DNA of 64,000 bases from Serratia marcescens (lineage in GTDB: Bacteria > Pseudomonadota > Gammaproteobacteria > Enterobacterales > Enterobacteriaceae): NCBI GenBank assembly GCA_015548865.1, contig JADMXW010000015.1:90597-154596 (forward strand), read 5' to 3'. A model generated the notes under the pieces. That model was not told the DNA's origin. It did no database searches and was given only the letters and a program-made list of their open reading frames with translations. How positions within the stretch are numbered: position 1 is the stretch's first letter; every line of letters starts with the position of its first letter. Shown piece by piece: positions 9,439-20,307 of this stretch. Made by a program: the position numbers and the translations under genes.

Positions 9439-10437
9439 ATGATGAAAGTTAAACACTTTTTACTGTCAGCCTGTGCCGTACTTGCTTTAATGAGCCATAC
9501 CGGATTTGCTAAAGAGGTAAAAATTGGTATGGCAATCGATGACTTGCGTTTGGAACGCTGGCAGAAAGATCGCGATCTCTTTGTTGCCAAGGCGCAATCG
9601 CAAGGCGCGACGGTGTTCGTTCAGTCCTCGAACGGCAATGAGGAAACCCAGATTTCCCAAATTGAAAACATGATAAATCGCGGTGTCGATGTCCTGGTTA
9701 TTATTCCTTATAACGGTCAAGTGCTTAGCAATGTGATTGCAGAAGCGAAGCGGGAAGGCATTAAGGTATTAGCTTATGATCGAATGATTAATAACGCCGA
9801 TGTTGATTTCTATATCTCATTTGATAATGAAAAGGTTGGGGAATTACAAGCGAAATACCTGGTTGATAAAGTGCCACAAGGGAATTATTTCCTGATGGGG
9901 GGCTCTCCCGTGGACAATAATGCAAAACTGTTCCGTAAGGGACAAATGAACATATTAAAACCCTTGATTGATTCTGGAAAAATAAAAGTCGTGGGCGATC
10001 AATGGGTAGATGCCTGGTTGCCAGAAAATGCCTTAAAAATTATGGAAAATGCACTAACAGCAAACAATAACAATATTCAGGCTGTTGTCGCATCCAATGA
10101 TGCCACTGCGGGAGGGGCTATTCAGGCGCTGGCTGCGCAGGGGTTGGCGGGCAAGGTGGCTATCTCAGGTCAGGATGCGGATTTGGCGGCGATCAAACGC
10201 ATCATCGCTGGCACACAAACCATGACGGTGTACAAACCGATCACCAAATTGGCAACGGAAGCAGCGGATATCGCCGTCGCGCTGGGGGCGGGTAAAGCGC
10301 CCAAATCCAATGCCTCGCTGGAGAATGGGCTGAAAGCCGTGCCGTCGTATCTGTTGGAGCCCGTACCGGTTGATAAATCCAACATTGAAACCACTGTGAT
10401 TGCTGACGGGTTCCATAAAGCTGCAGACCTTAAATAA
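9439..10437 (+). CDS. xylF: D-xylose ABC transporter, periplasmic binding protein
   Basis: Captures D-xylose in the periplasm for XylGH. The 332-residue precursor has a signal peptide (MMKVKHFLLSACAVLALMSHTGFA, cleavage after FA) and the mature start KEVKIGMAIDDLRLERWQKD typical of XylF. Binding-site blocks are DVLVIIPYNGQVLS, VLAYDRMINNADVDFY, GGSPVDNNAKLF and ASNDATAGGAIQAL. AAAGG precedes the tandem ATGATG; I keep the first. First gene of xylFGH, divergent from xylA. Confidence 0.97.
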   Translation: MMKVKHFLLSACAVLALMSHTGFAKEVKIGMAIDDLRLERWQKDRDLFVAKAQSQGATVFVQSSNGNEETQISQIENMINRGVDVLVIIPYNGQVLSNVIAEAKREGIKVLAYDRMINNADVDFYISFDNEKVGELQAKYLVDKVPQGNYFLMGGSPVDNNAKLFRKGQMNILKPLIDSGKIKVVGDQWVDAWLPENALKIMENALTANNNNIQAVVASNDATAGGAIQALAAQGLAGKVAISGQDADLAAIKRIIAGTQTMTVYKPITKLATEAADIAVALGAGKAPKSNASLENGLKAVPSYLLEPVPVDKSNIETTVIADGFHKAADLK

Positions 10438-10522
10438 GTTATTGGCCCTGGCCGTTTTCCGACGCCGGGGCTTTCGTAGGCAGCGTTATCCGGCGTGCAG
10501 TGGGTGAATGATGGAGGCGAAA

Positions 10523-12064
10523 ATGCCCTTCTTGTTGGAAATGAAAAATATCACCAAAGTATTTGGCAGTGTAAAGGCGGTGGATAACGTTAGCCTTGCG
10601 CTTGAAGCTGGGCAAGTATTATCGCTCTGCGGTGAGAATGGCTCCGGCAAATCAACGCTGATGAAAGTGCTGTGTGCCATTTATCCCTTCGGCAGTTATG
10701 GCGGAGACATCGTATTTGCCGGGGATGTACTGCGTGCCAGCCACATTCGCGAGACCGAGCAGAAGGGGATTGCCATCATTCATCAGGAGCTGGCGCTGGT
10801 CAAAGAGATGAGCGTGCTGGAGAACATCTTTCTGGGTAATGAATGGACGACACGTGGCGTATTGGAAAGTGATGAGATGTTTTTACGCTGCCAGACCATG
10901 TTAGCGCGGGTCAAGCTTGAGGTCGATCCCCATACCCGAGTCGGCGAACTTGGCTTGGGCCAACAACAACTGGTGGAGATTGCCAAGGCGCTCAATAAGC
11001 AGGTACGGCTGTTGGTGTTGGATGAGCCGACTGCCTCACTGACCGAGCGGGAAACCGCAATTTTGCTGGATATCATCCGTGATTTACGCAACCACGGTAT
11101 CGCCTGTATCTACATTTCCCATAAGCTGAATGAAGTTAAAGCCATTTCGGACACTATCTGTGTGATTCGTGACGGTAAACACATTGGTACCCATCCCGCC
11201 TCCATGCTCAGTGAAGATCAGATTATTGCCATGATGGTTGGTCGTGAGCTAACCGAGCTCTATCCCTCTGAGCCGCACGATATTGGTGAAGAAATTCTAC
11301 ACGTTGCGCACTTGACCGCCTGGCATCCAGTTAATCGTCATATTCGTCGCGTCAACGATGTTTCCTTTGCGCTGCGCCGAGGGGAAATTCTGGGTGTTGC
11401 TGGGCTGGTTGGTTCTGGTCGGACTGAAATGGTGCAGTGTTTGTTTGGTGCTTACCGTGGGCGATGGCAGGGCGAGATTGTGCTTAAGGGGCAGCCGGTG
11501 GTTGTCAACGATTGCCAACAGGCGATGGCGCTGGGAATCGCTATGGTGCCGGAAGATCGTAAAAAGGATGGCATTGTTCCGGTGATGAGCGTGGCGCAAA
11601 ACATCACACTGGCAGCGCTCGATCGTTTTTCCGGGCTGTTTTCTTCGCTGGATGACGCGCGCGAGCAAGATGTGATTCGCCATTCGATTGCGCATCTTAA
11701 AGTGAAAACAGTCAGCCAGGATTTAGCGATTGCTCGCCTGAGCGGCGGAAATCAGCAAAAAGCGGTGTTAGCAAAATGCCTGCTGTTAAACCCCGATATT
11801 TTGATCCTTGATGAACCCACTCGTGGTATCGATATCGGTGCTAAGTATGAAATATATAAACTTATTAATCAGTTAGCCAAAGAAGGAATGGCTATTATCG
11901 TCATTTCATCCGAACTGCCCGAGGTGCTGGGGCTGAGCGATCGTATCTTGGTGATGCATGAAGGTCGCGTAAAAGCGGATTTGGTTAATCGCGATTTGAC
12001 ACAAGAGCAGGTTATGGAAGCCGCGCTGAGGAGTGAACAACATGTTGAAAACGCCACCGTCTAA
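10523..12064 (+). CDS. xylG: D-xylose ABC transporter, ATP-binding protein
   Basis: Two fused ABC ATPase domains energise xylose import. The first has Walker A GENGSGKS, signature [15 protein letters not shown] and Walker [11 protein letters not shown]; the second has the degenerate Walker A GLVGSGRT usual for sugar ABC ATPases, signature [15 protein letters not shown] and Walker [11 protein letters not shown]. Length is 513 residues, as in E. coli. ATG 10523 follows GGAGG; an in-frame ATG five codons earlier has no ribosome binding site. The 3' end overlaps xylH by 23 bases, indicating translational coupling. Confidence 0.97.
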   Translation: MPFLLEMKNITKVFGSVKAVDNVSLALEAGQVLSLCGENGSGKSTLMKVLCAIYPFGSYGGDIVFAGDVLRASHIRETEQKGIAIIHQELALVKEMSVLENIFLGNEWTTRGVLESDEMFLRCQTMLARVKLEVDPHTRVGELGLGQQQLVEIAKALNKQVRLLVLDEPTASLTERETAILLDIIRDLRNHGIACIYISHKLNEVKAISDTICVIRDGKHIGTHPASMLSEDQIIAMMVGRELTELYPSEPHDIGEEILHVAHLTAWHPVNRHIRRVNDVSFALRRGEILGVAGLVGSGRTEMVQCLFGAYRGRWQGEIVLKGQPVVVNDCQQAMALGIAMVPEDRKKDGIVPVMSVAQNITLAALDRFSGLFSSLDDAREQDVIRHSIAHLKVKTVSQDLAIARLSGGNQQKAVLAKCLLLNPDILILDEPTRGIDIGAKYEIYKLINQLAKEGMAIIVISSELPEVLGLSDRILVMHEGRVKADLVNRDLTQEQVMEAALRSEQHVENATV

Positions 12065-13244
12065 TGCCTCCGCCGACACTCTGGCGACCAAACAACCGGT
12101 TCAAGCGGGCGACGCTGTGCGCTGGTTCAAGCAAATTAATCTTCAGGTGTTTGTGATGATTGCAGCCATCATCGCGATAATGCTGTTTTTCACGCTGATG
12201 ACCGAGGGTGCCTATCTCAGCGCACGTAATGTTTCTAACCTTCTTCGCCAGACCGCTATCACTGGCATCCTGGCGGTCGGGATGGTGTTTGTTATCGTCT
12301 CTGCTGAGATCGATCTCTCAGTGGGCTCCATGATGGGGTTGTTGGGGGGACTGGCCGCCATCTTTGATGTTTGGTTAGGGTGGCCGCTGCCGTTAACGAT
12401 TGTGGTGACGTTAATCCTTGGATTGCTGTTGGGAGCCTGGAACGGCTGGTGGGTGGCATACCGTAAAGTACCCTCTTTTATCGTCACGTTGGCCGGAATG
12501 TTGGCTTTTCGTGGCATTCTGATTGGCATCACCAACGGTACCACGGTATCGCCTACCAGTAGCGCCATGGCGCAGATCGGCCAAAGTTATCTGCCGGCGG
12601 GCGTGGGGTTTACATTTGGGGTGGCGGGGCTGCTGACCTTCGTTGCCTGGCAATGGCGCCGGCGGCAAAAGCGAGCAAATCTAGGGCTTGCTGTAACACG
12701 GCCTGCCAGTGATATCGGGCGTCAGGTATTGATGGCCGTACTGGTGCTGGGGGCGATTTATCTGCTGAATGATTATCGTGGTGTGCCAACGCCAGTGCTG
12801 ATTTTGACACTGTTGATGTTGGGCGGAATTTTTATGGCAACGCGCACGGCGTTTGGTCGTCGAATTTATGCTATTGGGGGGAATATCGAGGCGGCTCGCT
12901 TGTCTGGCATCAATGTCGCGCGCAGCAAATTGGCAGTCTTTGCTATTAACGGGCTGATGGTGGCGGTGGCCGGGTTGATTTTAAGCTCGCGTTTGGGGGC
13001 TGGCTCACCTTCTGCAGGTAATATTGCCGAGTTGGATGCCATTGCCGCGTGTGTGATTGGCGGCACCAGCTTGGCGGGCGGTGTGGGTAGTGTGGCCGGG
13101 GCGGTGATGGGGGCGTTTATCATGGCTTCGTTAGATAACGGAATGAGTATGTTGGATGTCCCGACTTTTTGGCAGTACATCGTCAAAGGGGGCATTTTGT
13201 TGTTAGCGGTATGGATGGACACAGCCACTAAGAGCAAAGGCTGA
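12042..13244 (+). CDS. xylH: D-xylose ABC transporter, permease
   Basis: Inner-membrane permease of the BPD_transp_2 class, 400 residues with about ten hydrophobic segments. Family blocks include [58 protein letters not shown] and [23 protein letters not shown] 12042 is preferred because GAGGAG at 12028-12033 sits 8 bases before it; a GTG at 12033 lies inside that site. It overlaps xylG and ends 131 bases before xylR. Confidence 0.97.
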   Translation: MLKTPPSNASADTLATKQPVQAGDAVRWFKQINLQVFVMIAAIIAIMLFFTLMTEGAYLSARNVSNLLRQTAITGILAVGMVFVIVSAEIDLSVGSMMGLLGGLAAIFDVWLGWPLPLTIVVTLILGLLLGAWNGWWVAYRKVPSFIVTLAGMLAFRGILIGITNGTTVSPTSSAMAQIGQSYLPAGVGFTFGVAGLLTFVAWQWRRRQKRANLGLAVTRPASDIGRQVLMAVLVLGAIYLLNDYRGVPTPVLILTLLMLGGIFMATRTAFGRRIYAIGGNIEAARLSGINVARSKLAVFAINGLMVAVAGLILSSRLGAGSPSAGNIAELDAIAACVIGGTSLAGGVGSVAGAVMGAFIMASLDNGMSMLDVPTFWQYIVKGGILLLAVWMDTATKSKG

Positions 13245-13375
13245 CTGTCACTGACAACAGGATGTTAGCGGATTTTCATGAAACCAGCTGCGGCTCGCAT
13301 TAATCAGCAAAATATTTTTGCTCATCGTGGGGGTGTGCTATTGAGAAGGGCATCTCCACGGCTGGAGCAGTGAAT

Positions 13376-14560
13376 ATGTTTGAGAAACGCTACCGTATTA
13401 CGCTGTTGTTTAATGCCAATAAAGTCTATGACCGGCAAGTAGTGGAGGGCGTAGGCGAGTATTTGCAGGCATCTCAATGCAGTTGGGATATTTTTATTGA
13501 AGAGGACTTTCGCTGTCGTATTGATAATGTGAAAGACTGGCTGGGCGATGGCGTGATTGCCGATTTTGACGATCGAGAAATCGTTCAGTCGTTGCAAAAT
13601 GTGGGTGTGCCGCTAGTAGGTGTTGGCGGTTCTTATCACGATCCCGATGACTATCCCCCTGTACACTATATCGCGACCGATAATCATGCATTGGTGCAAT
13701 GCGCATTTATGCATCTGAAAGAGAAGGGGCTTAACCGCTTTGCCTTTTATGGATTACCGCCTTCTGGCGGTAAAGGATGGGCGCAAGAGCGTGAGTATGC
13801 CTTTCGCCAACTGGTGGCATCGGAGCAATATCAGGGGGTGGTGTATCAGGGCATGGAAACCGCACCGGATAACTGGCAATACGCGCAAAATCGTCTGGCT
13901 GACTGGGTGCAAACCTTGCCACCGCAAACCGGTATTATCGCTGTTACCGATGCCAGAGCCCGCCATCTGTTGCAAGTGTGCGAATATTTGAATATCGCTG
14001 TACCGGAAAAACTGTGTGTTATCGGTATTGATAATGAAGAGCTGACGCGTTATCTGTCGCGGGTTGCACTCTCTTCCGTTGCACAAGGCACACGACAGAT
14101 GGGTTATCGTGCCGCCAAATTACTTCATCAGTTGTTACACAACCCGGTAACGATACCCCTTCAGCGCATTTTGGTTCCCCCTGTGCGAGTGGTGGGACGC
14201 AGTTCTACGGATTACCGGTCGGTGCACGATCCGGCTGTGATTCAGGCCATGCATTATATTCGTTGCTGCGCCTGTAAAGGCATTAAGGTTGAACAGGTGC
14301 TGGATGCCGTTGGCATGTCGCGCTCCAATCTGGAAAAGCGCTTTAAAGATGAAATGGGACAAACCATCCACGGTGTCATTCATGCGGAGAAACTCGAGCG
14401 CGCGCGCAATCTGCTGGTGTCGACCTCACTATCAATCAATGAGATTTCAGTGATGTGCGGCTATCCATCGCTGCCCTATTTTTATGCAGTGTTCAGGAAG
14501 GAGTACGATTTGACGCCGAAAGAGTATCGCGATCGCTTTGGTGAGGATGTAAATCGGTGA
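13376..14560 (+). CDS. xylR: Xylose operon transcriptional activator
   Basis: AraC-family activator of xylAB and xylFGH that binds D-xylose. The 394-residue product has an N-terminal LacI/periplasmic-type ligand domain (starting MFEKRYRITLLFNANKVYDR, with HYIATDNHALVQCAF and GIIAVTDARARHLLQV) and a C-terminal double helix-turn-helix (GIKVEQVLDAVGMSRSNLEK and SLSINEISVMCGYPSLPYFY). ATG 13376 is 8 bases after GGAG and matches the E. coli start; a GTG at 13370 is too close. It sits downstream of xylH, likely co-transcribed and also with its own promoter. Confidence 0.96.
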   Translation: MFEKRYRITLLFNANKVYDRQVVEGVGEYLQASQCSWDIFIEEDFRCRIDNVKDWLGDGVIADFDDREIVQSLQNVGVPLVGVGGSYHDPDDYPPVHYIATDNHALVQCAFMHLKEKGLNRFAFYGLPPSGGKGWAQEREYAFRQLVASEQYQGVVYQGMETAPDNWQYAQNRLADWVQTLPPQTGIIAVTDARARHLLQVCEYLNIAVPEKLCVIGIDNEELTRYLSRVALSSVAQGTRQMGYRAAKLLHQLLHNPVTIPLQRILVPPVRVVGRSSTDYRSVHDPAVIQAMHYIRCCACKGIKVEQVLDAVGMSRSNLEKRFKDEMGQTIHGVIHAEKLERARNLLVSTSLSINEISVMCGYPSLPYFYAVFRKEYDLTPKEYRDRFGEDVNR

Positions 14561-14563
14561 AAT

Positions 14564-14597
14564 GCCCGGCGTAATCCGATAACAAGGAGTGCCGGGC
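14564..14597. terminator. Hairpin between convergent xylR and the DJ-1 gene
   Basis: Inverted repeat gcccggc/gccgggc with a 20-base loop in the 46-base gap between two converging genes. No U tract; a bidirectional stop is likely but not certain. Confidence 0.4.
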
Positions 14598-14606
14598 CAT
14601 CAGGGT

Positions 14607-15182
14607 TTACGCTGGCACGCGCCAGTGATCGTAATAGATATGCTCGATCTGGAAGTTGGTGTCTTCAATATCTCCGGTCAAACGGCAGGCAATGGTGCCC
14701 GCGAAGTCGAAGGCAACACCCAGCCCTTTGCCGCTGATCAGGTTGCCATCTTCTACCACGTTTTGATCGACATAGACGCCATCCGTCACGTCTTTCCAGA
14801 GATCGCCCGAGCAGACATAGCGACGACCTTTTAGTAGCTTGTTACCGCCTAGCACGCGCGCTGCCGCAGAACAGATAGGGCAGATCAGTTTGCCGGCATC
14901 GTCATGGCGGCGAATGAACTCCACCACCAGTGGATTTGCGGCCAGGCTTAGCGTGCCTTGCAAACCACCAGGGATCACCACCGCATCGAACAGCTCATCC
15001 ATACTTCTTTCCAGCAACACATCAGCAAACATGCGAATGTTGTGGTAGCTGCGCAGTTCCAGCATGTCCTGGCAGGACAACATTTTCACGTCGATCTTCA
15101 TACGGTGCAGGATATCTATCACCATAACCGCCTCTGCTTCTTCAAAGCCTGGCGCCAGCAGGACGGCGACTTTCTTAGACAT
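14607..15182 (-). CDS. DJ-1/PfpI family protein
   Basis: A 191-residue class-I glutamine-amidotransferase-like protein. It starts MSKKVAVLLAPGFEEAEAVM, the Glu in GFEEAEA being the DJ-1 acidic residue, and carries the nucleophile-elbow Cys in LICPICSAAARVLG; DAVVIPGGLQGT is the other family block. Members act as glyoxalase III/deglycase or chaperone-like proteins; which applies here is not determinable. ATG 15182 follows GGAG. A KdgR-like operator lies 65 bases upstream, which would put it under pectin/galacturonate control, a notable context. Converges with xylR. Confidence 0.85.
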   Translation of the reverse strand: MSKKVAVLLAPGFEEAEAVMVIDILHRMKIDVKMLSCQDMLELRSYHNIRMFADVLLERSMDELFDAVVIPGGLQGTLSLAANPLVVEFIRRHDDAGKLICPICSAAARVLGGNKLLKGRRYVCSGDLWKDVTDGVYVDQNVVEDGNLISGKGLGVAFDFAGTIACRLTGDIEDTNFQIEHIYYDHWRVPA

Positions 15183-15246
15183 AACATCTCCAGCAAATAG
15201 GCAAGGGAAACCATCGTTCTCCGAGAATAACAAAGATTTATCCTTT

Positions 15247-15267
15247 AAATGAAACATTGTTTTATTA
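15247..15267. promoter_or_regulatory. KdgR-like operator upstream of the DJ-1 gene
   Basis: aaatgaaacattgttttatta fits the KdgR box of soft-rot enterobacteria (a GAAAC-N-GTTTC-type palindrome in AT-rich flanks), with only one mismatch between half-sites (gaaac / gtttt). It is 65 bases before ATG 15182 of the DJ-1 gene and over 400 bases before argG, so the DJ-1 gene is the likely target. Confidence 0.6.
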
Positions 15268-15507
15268 TTTGGTTTCCCGTCGCGTAAATCGATTTTAGCC
15301 GCTGGATTGGCTGTGAAATGGCGGTATAATTGCCTGCTGGGCTTGTTTCCTCTCTAAGCTGTATTTCATTTCTTATTCTTTGTGGTAGAAATCCATAGAT
15401 ACCGTTACATTCAAAGGCTGCTTAGCGACGCTTACGGTTTTTTGCAGAAATCATCACTCGGCTCTTCCTGTCGCGGCAAAAAGATGTTTAAATTATAACT
15501 CACTTAT
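15268..15507. other. Upstream region of argG
   Basis: No gene. A TATAAT hexamer occurs at about 15326-15331 (ggcggtataattgcc) without a convincing -35, and the ARG box region begins near 15490. The stretch is AT-rich toward argG. Confidence 0.4.
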
Positions 15508-15525
15508 TTTGCATAAATATGCACT
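15508..15525. promoter_or_regulatory. ARG box (ArgR operator) for argG
   Basis: tttgcataaatatgcact contains the perfect palindrome-like core TGCAT-AAAT-ATGCA, matching the enterobacterial ArgR consensus (TGAATAATTATTCA with common variants). An adjoining weaker half-similar site lies at 15490-15507, giving the usual tandem spacing. Position about 145 bases before argG. Confidence 0.65.
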
Positions 15526-15645
15526 TGATGAGTGACAAACAGTATCGGTACATGAGCGTGCCGCCGCGCACATAACGATCTGATTTTTTCTCATCAATGC
15601 ATGGCGTAACATATCGTGGTGTGGCTGTTAAGCTTCTCTCCATAA

Positions 15646-17025
<1,380 letters not shown>

Positions 17026-17050
17026 TGCGCTGATTGTTGCATTCCTCTTC

Positions 17051-17077
17051 AAAAGGGCACCCAAGGGTGCCCTTTTT
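17051..17077 (+). terminator. Rho-independent terminator of argG
   Basis: Stem gggcaccc/gggtgccc (17055-17062 and 17065-17072) with a 2-base loop, extended by A/T pairs and followed by T5, 26 bases after the argG stop. Confidence 0.9.
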
Positions 17078-17132
17078 CGTTGCTACATCGAGATCAACGA
17101 ATGACCTCTATCACATTTTCAGACTATCCACC

Positions 17133-17148
17133 TGTGACTGTTATCACA
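17133..17148. promoter_or_regulatory. Perfect CRP-cAMP site in an orphan position
   Basis: TGTGA-CTGTTA-TCACA matches all ten conserved CRP positions. It lies beyond the argG terminator and before the 3' end of the convergent gene at 17269, so neither flanking gene has its start here. Confidence 0.7.
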
Positions 17149-17164
17149 CACAAATTGTTGATTG

Positions 17165-17180
17165 TGTGAGTTATTTCACG
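17165..17180. promoter_or_regulatory. Second CRP-like site, 32 bases from the first
   Basis: TGTGA-GTTATT-TCACG matches nine of ten conserved positions. Spacing to the first site is about three helical turns, an arrangement seen at CRP-activated promoters. A short palindrome ctcgg-taa-ccgag follows at about 17202-17214. Confidence 0.6.
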
Positions 17181-17268
17181 CTTTATCCCAATAGATCTGT
17201 CCTCGGTAACCGAGCGTCGGGTTCCCATGTGTTTTGCCTGTTGGGAAATGCTTATGCTCATTTCACGG

Positions 17269-18864
17269 TCAAGGCGTGGTGATGTCGCATTCCAGACTGG
17301 CTGCCAAATGAAGAAGGCGCTGTGGGTCGAGTAGCATTTGAAACGTGTAAGGATGGTGTTCTCCTGATGAGGTAAACCAGGTTTCCAGTTCAGCGATGAA
17401 GTGACGCAGTGTTTGTAATGCTTGCCGCAGCTGTTCGTGTTGCTCGGGATTATTGCCGTATTTGTGGATCCACAAACGGAGAGCAAAGGCATGGGTAATG
17501 TGACTGTAAGCGCGGGTATACCAGAAAGCACGCTCCCAGCTATCGGTGAGCATGTGTTTAAACGCGTCAGTGAGTGGCATTGCGGGTAATTTTTTGTCCA
17601 CCTGAGCGCGCAGGTATTCCGCCAGAAAACGAGACTTCTGTTTTTCCAGGATGATGAGCTGCATTTGCTGCTCACCAACGGCCTCATCATCCGGTGGCAT
17701 CAGCGGCTGAAAAGACTGAGACCAATTTGCACTGCGGGTATCCATATGCAGCAGTTGCAATGCCTGCTCAAAGTCATGTGGGGGGCGGCTATGGCGTTGC
17801 AGCAGCCGCCCCAGCAAGCTAGGTGTTTTACACATCCAGTCATGGCTGGAGGCATAGATAGCAAACAGATCGTCAATCTCTTGTTGTGAGAGAGGACGCA
17901 GGGAGTAGGGTTCGAGCCACTCGGCAAAGAGTGATCGCGGTGAGGCTGATGGCGTGCGGATCAGGCGTGAGAGGCCGTACAGATTCAGTTCGTTGACTGA
18001 GCCCGACAGCGTGTTGTTTGGGAGCCATTCCCAACTGAGACGTGCAGTGATTGCCTCGAGCTCGTCCCCCAGAGTTTGTGAGGCCCAATGAAGGCGCTTT
18101 TGCAGTTCGTCTAACAGACAACATGGGAGCAGCGTCCAGCCGTATTCGATGCCCCACAAATCGAATTCCACCCACTTACGGGAGCCACTCAGACGGGTAA
18201 GGGTGGGATTGTTGGCAAATCCGGGACGATAGTCCAGCTCGGTCGCTTTTACGGAAGCGCGTACATCATTAGGCAGAACATCTAACGCCATTTTTAACTG
18301 CTGGCGTGGCCACGCTTTGTCCTGATAGTCGCGCAGTACTAACTGACATCCACGTAAACGCAGGCCTTGGTATAGGCGTTGCAGCGCCGACGCCCATTCT
18401 GTCTGGTGCACTGTGGGTGTGGAGAGCGAGAGGCGCAAGCCACGTACTGTGGGTAAATGGCTCAATATTTCCGGCAGGGTTTCGCCAAAAAACAGGTTAA
18501 GAAACGCCGCGTCGTTTTGTTGGCCTTGGGAAAGAAAGAACTCGGGAAACTTACGGTGTAAATCGTGGCTGTCTGGCGTCGCTTCGCCCTGAAGCCACAG
18601 CTGAATATGGTTCTCTTCGCAATAACGCCCCACTTTTTGCAGATATTGCAGGGCATTACTGCGAGCAAGCAGCAAATGTTCCACCGTTGCAGGTGGGCAC
18701 AGTGGTGAGGGTTTGGCCAACAGCGCTAGCAGCGTTTGTTGATGCAGGATGAGCCCATTGAACTGGAATTTTTTGAGATGACACATTACGTCGGTAAACG
18801 TTTCCCACTGCCATATGGCAGGCGTGTTTACCTCGAGAAATAACAGCGGTACCGGGTTACCCAT
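17269..18864 (-). CDS. Glycosidase-like TIM-barrel protein of unknown family
   Basis: A 531-residue protein with no signal peptide. I do not recognise an exact family. Blocks such as KWVEFDLWGIEYGWTLLPCC, LQKRLHWASQTLGDELEAI, RLSWEWLPNNT and NELNLYGLSRLIRTP resemble large alpha-glucuronidase-like glycoside hydrolases, and the middle third (LRLSLSTPTVH, LVLRDYQDK, ASVKATELDYRPGF) reads like beta strands of a TIM barrel. ATG 18864 follows AGGAG; the frame is open to 18957 but without ribosome binding site. It diverges from the Gfo/Idh-Ogl operon, suggesting action on cytoplasmic oligogalacturonide or other uronides (inference). Confidence 0.6.
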   Translation of the reverse strand: MGNPVPLLFLEVNTPAIWQWETFTDVMCHLKKFQFNGLILHQQTLLALLAKPSPLCPPATVEHLLLARSNALQYLQKVGRYCEENHIQLWLQGEATPDSHDLHRKFPEFFLSQGQQNDAAFLNLFFGETLPEILSHLPTVRGLRLSLSTPTVHQTEWASALQRLYQGLRLRGCQLVLRDYQDKAWPRQQLKMALDVLPNDVRASVKATELDYRPGFANNPTLTRLSGSRKWVEFDLWGIEYGWTLLPCCLLDELQKRLHWASQTLGDELEAITARLSWEWLPNNTLSGSVNELNLYGLSRLIRTPSASPRSLFAEWLEPYSLRPLSQQEIDDLFAIYASSHDWMCKTPSLLGRLLQRHSRPPHDFEQALQLLHMDTRSANWSQSFQPLMPPDDEAVGEQQMQLIILEKQKSRFLAEYLRAQVDKKLPAMPLTDAFKHMLTDSWERAFWYTRAYSHITHAFALRLWIHKYGNNPEQHEQLRQALQTLRHFIAELETWFTSSGEHHPYTFQMLLDPQRLLHLAASLECDITTP

Positions 18865-18994
18865 GGCGAATCTCCTGCACGCTTCCTGCTCGCTGATACC
18901 AGCATGCGGATAGTAGAACGGGGGGGAAGGGGAGTCAATCGCCGGTGGGCTAATCACGGTGTAGTAAATGAGAGTAAGAAAAAGGGAGAGAAAA

Positions 18995-20305
18995 ATGAAG
19001 ACTTATGCACTGGTTGGTACCGGTGGCCGTTCCGGGATGTATCTGGAAGCGATTGCGACAACCTACCGGCAGTCGGCGCGGCTGGTCGCGCTCTGTGATA
19101 CTAACCAGACACGTATGGATTATGCCAATCGCAATCTGGAAAAGTGGGGCCACGTAAAGGTAGCGACCTGGAAAGCGGCAGACTTTGAGGCGATGATCGC
19201 TCAGCATCGTCCTGACATCGTGATCGTCACCAGCGTTGACCGCACTCACGATTGCTACATCATCCGCGCTATGGAGTTGGGCTGTGATGTCATCACGGAA
19301 AAGCCAATGACCATCGATGAAGAACGGTGTCTGGCGATCGTTGACGCCGTAGAACGCACTGGCCGCGATCTGCGCGTAACGTTCAACTATCGCTACGCGC
19401 CCCATCACAGCAAGCTGCGCGAGCTCATCCTCAACGGTACGGTCGGCGAGGTCTTCTCCGTGCATTTCGAGTGGCTGCTGAATACCCAACATGGCGCTGA
19501 TTATTTTCGTCGTTGGCACCGTGACAAACGTAACAGTGGTGGGCTTCTGGTACATAAATCCACTCACCATTTCGATTTAGTCAATTTCTGGCTCGACTCC
19601 GTGCCGGAGTTCGTCTTCGCTCAAGGCGATCTGCGTTTCTATGGCAAGGAAAATGCCGAGCGGCGCGGAGTGAGCGAGTTCTACTCCCGTTGCCATAACC
19701 AACCGGCTGCGCGCAACGATCCATTTGCACTGCACATGGAAGAGCGGGCGATGCTCAAGGAGTTGTACCTGAATGCGGAACATGAGGATGGCTACCTGCG
19801 CGATCAGAGCGTGTTCGGGGATGGCATCAGCATCGAAGATACCCTGGCGGTGATGGTGAAGTATCGCAACAAAACGCTGCTGACCTACTCCCTCAATGCG
19901 TATCAGCCATGGGAAGGGTTGAACATTGCCTTCAATGGCAGCAAAGGGCGGCTGGAAATGAAGCTGGTCGAGAACTCTTACGTCAATGGTGGGGGAGAGC
20001 GCAAGAACGAAGGTAGCCTGATGGACTGCGATATCACTTGGTATCCGATGTTTGGTGCGCCGGAGCGCATTGAGGTGGCTTACGGACAAGGGGGGCATGG
20101 TGGTGGTGATGCATTGATTCTTGAAGAACTGTTTGGCAATCCAGGGCCCGATCCGCTTAAGCGGCGAGCTGACAGCCATGCCGGAGCCATGTCCATTTTG
20201 ACGGGGGTCTGCGGAAATCTCTCGATGCAACGTAACCAACCGGTATTTATCAACGAACTGCCTGTGGGCAGAAAGCTGCTGTCACGGCGAAACAGGGAGC
20301 AATAG
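18995..20305 (+). CDS. Gfo/Idh/MocA-family oxidoreductase
   Basis: NAD(P)-dependent sugar oxidoreductase, 436 residues. The N-terminal Rossmann motif is [18 protein letters not shown], the catalytic EKP motif is [13 protein letters not shown], and the C-terminal domain holds [20 protein letters not shown] with the usual His. ATG 18995 follows GGGAG. It is the first gene of an operon with ogl (2-base gap), the TogB-like gene and a TIM-barrel isomerase, so a substrate derived from oligogalacturonides or another uronide is likely. Exact chemistry is unknown. Confidence 0.85.
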   Translation: MKTYALVGTGGRSGMYLEAIATTYRQSARLVALCDTNQTRMDYANRNLEKWGHVKVATWKAADFEAMIAQHRPDIVIVTSVDRTHDCYIIRAMELGCDVITEKPMTIDEERCLAIVDAVERTGRDLRVTFNYRYAPHHSKLRELILNGTVGEVFSVHFEWLLNTQHGADYFRRWHRDKRNSGGLLVHKSTHHFDLVNFWLDSVPEFVFAQGDLRFYGKENAERRGVSEFYSRCHNQPAARNDPFALHMEERAMLKELYLNAEHEDGYLRDQSVFGDGISIEDTLAVMVKYRNKTLLTYSLNAYQPWEGLNIAFNGSKGRLEMKLVENSYVNGGGERKNEGSLMDCDITWYPMFGAPERIEVAYGQGGHGGGDALILEELFGNPGPDPLKRRADSHAGAMSILTGVCGNLSMQRNQPVFINELPVGRKLLSRRNREQ

Positions 20306-20307
20306 CA

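Noticed and set aside
17034..17282. Plus-strand frame over the orphan CRP sites
   Set aside because: No ribosome binding site, begins inside the argG terminator and has no homology; it does not explain the CRP sites.
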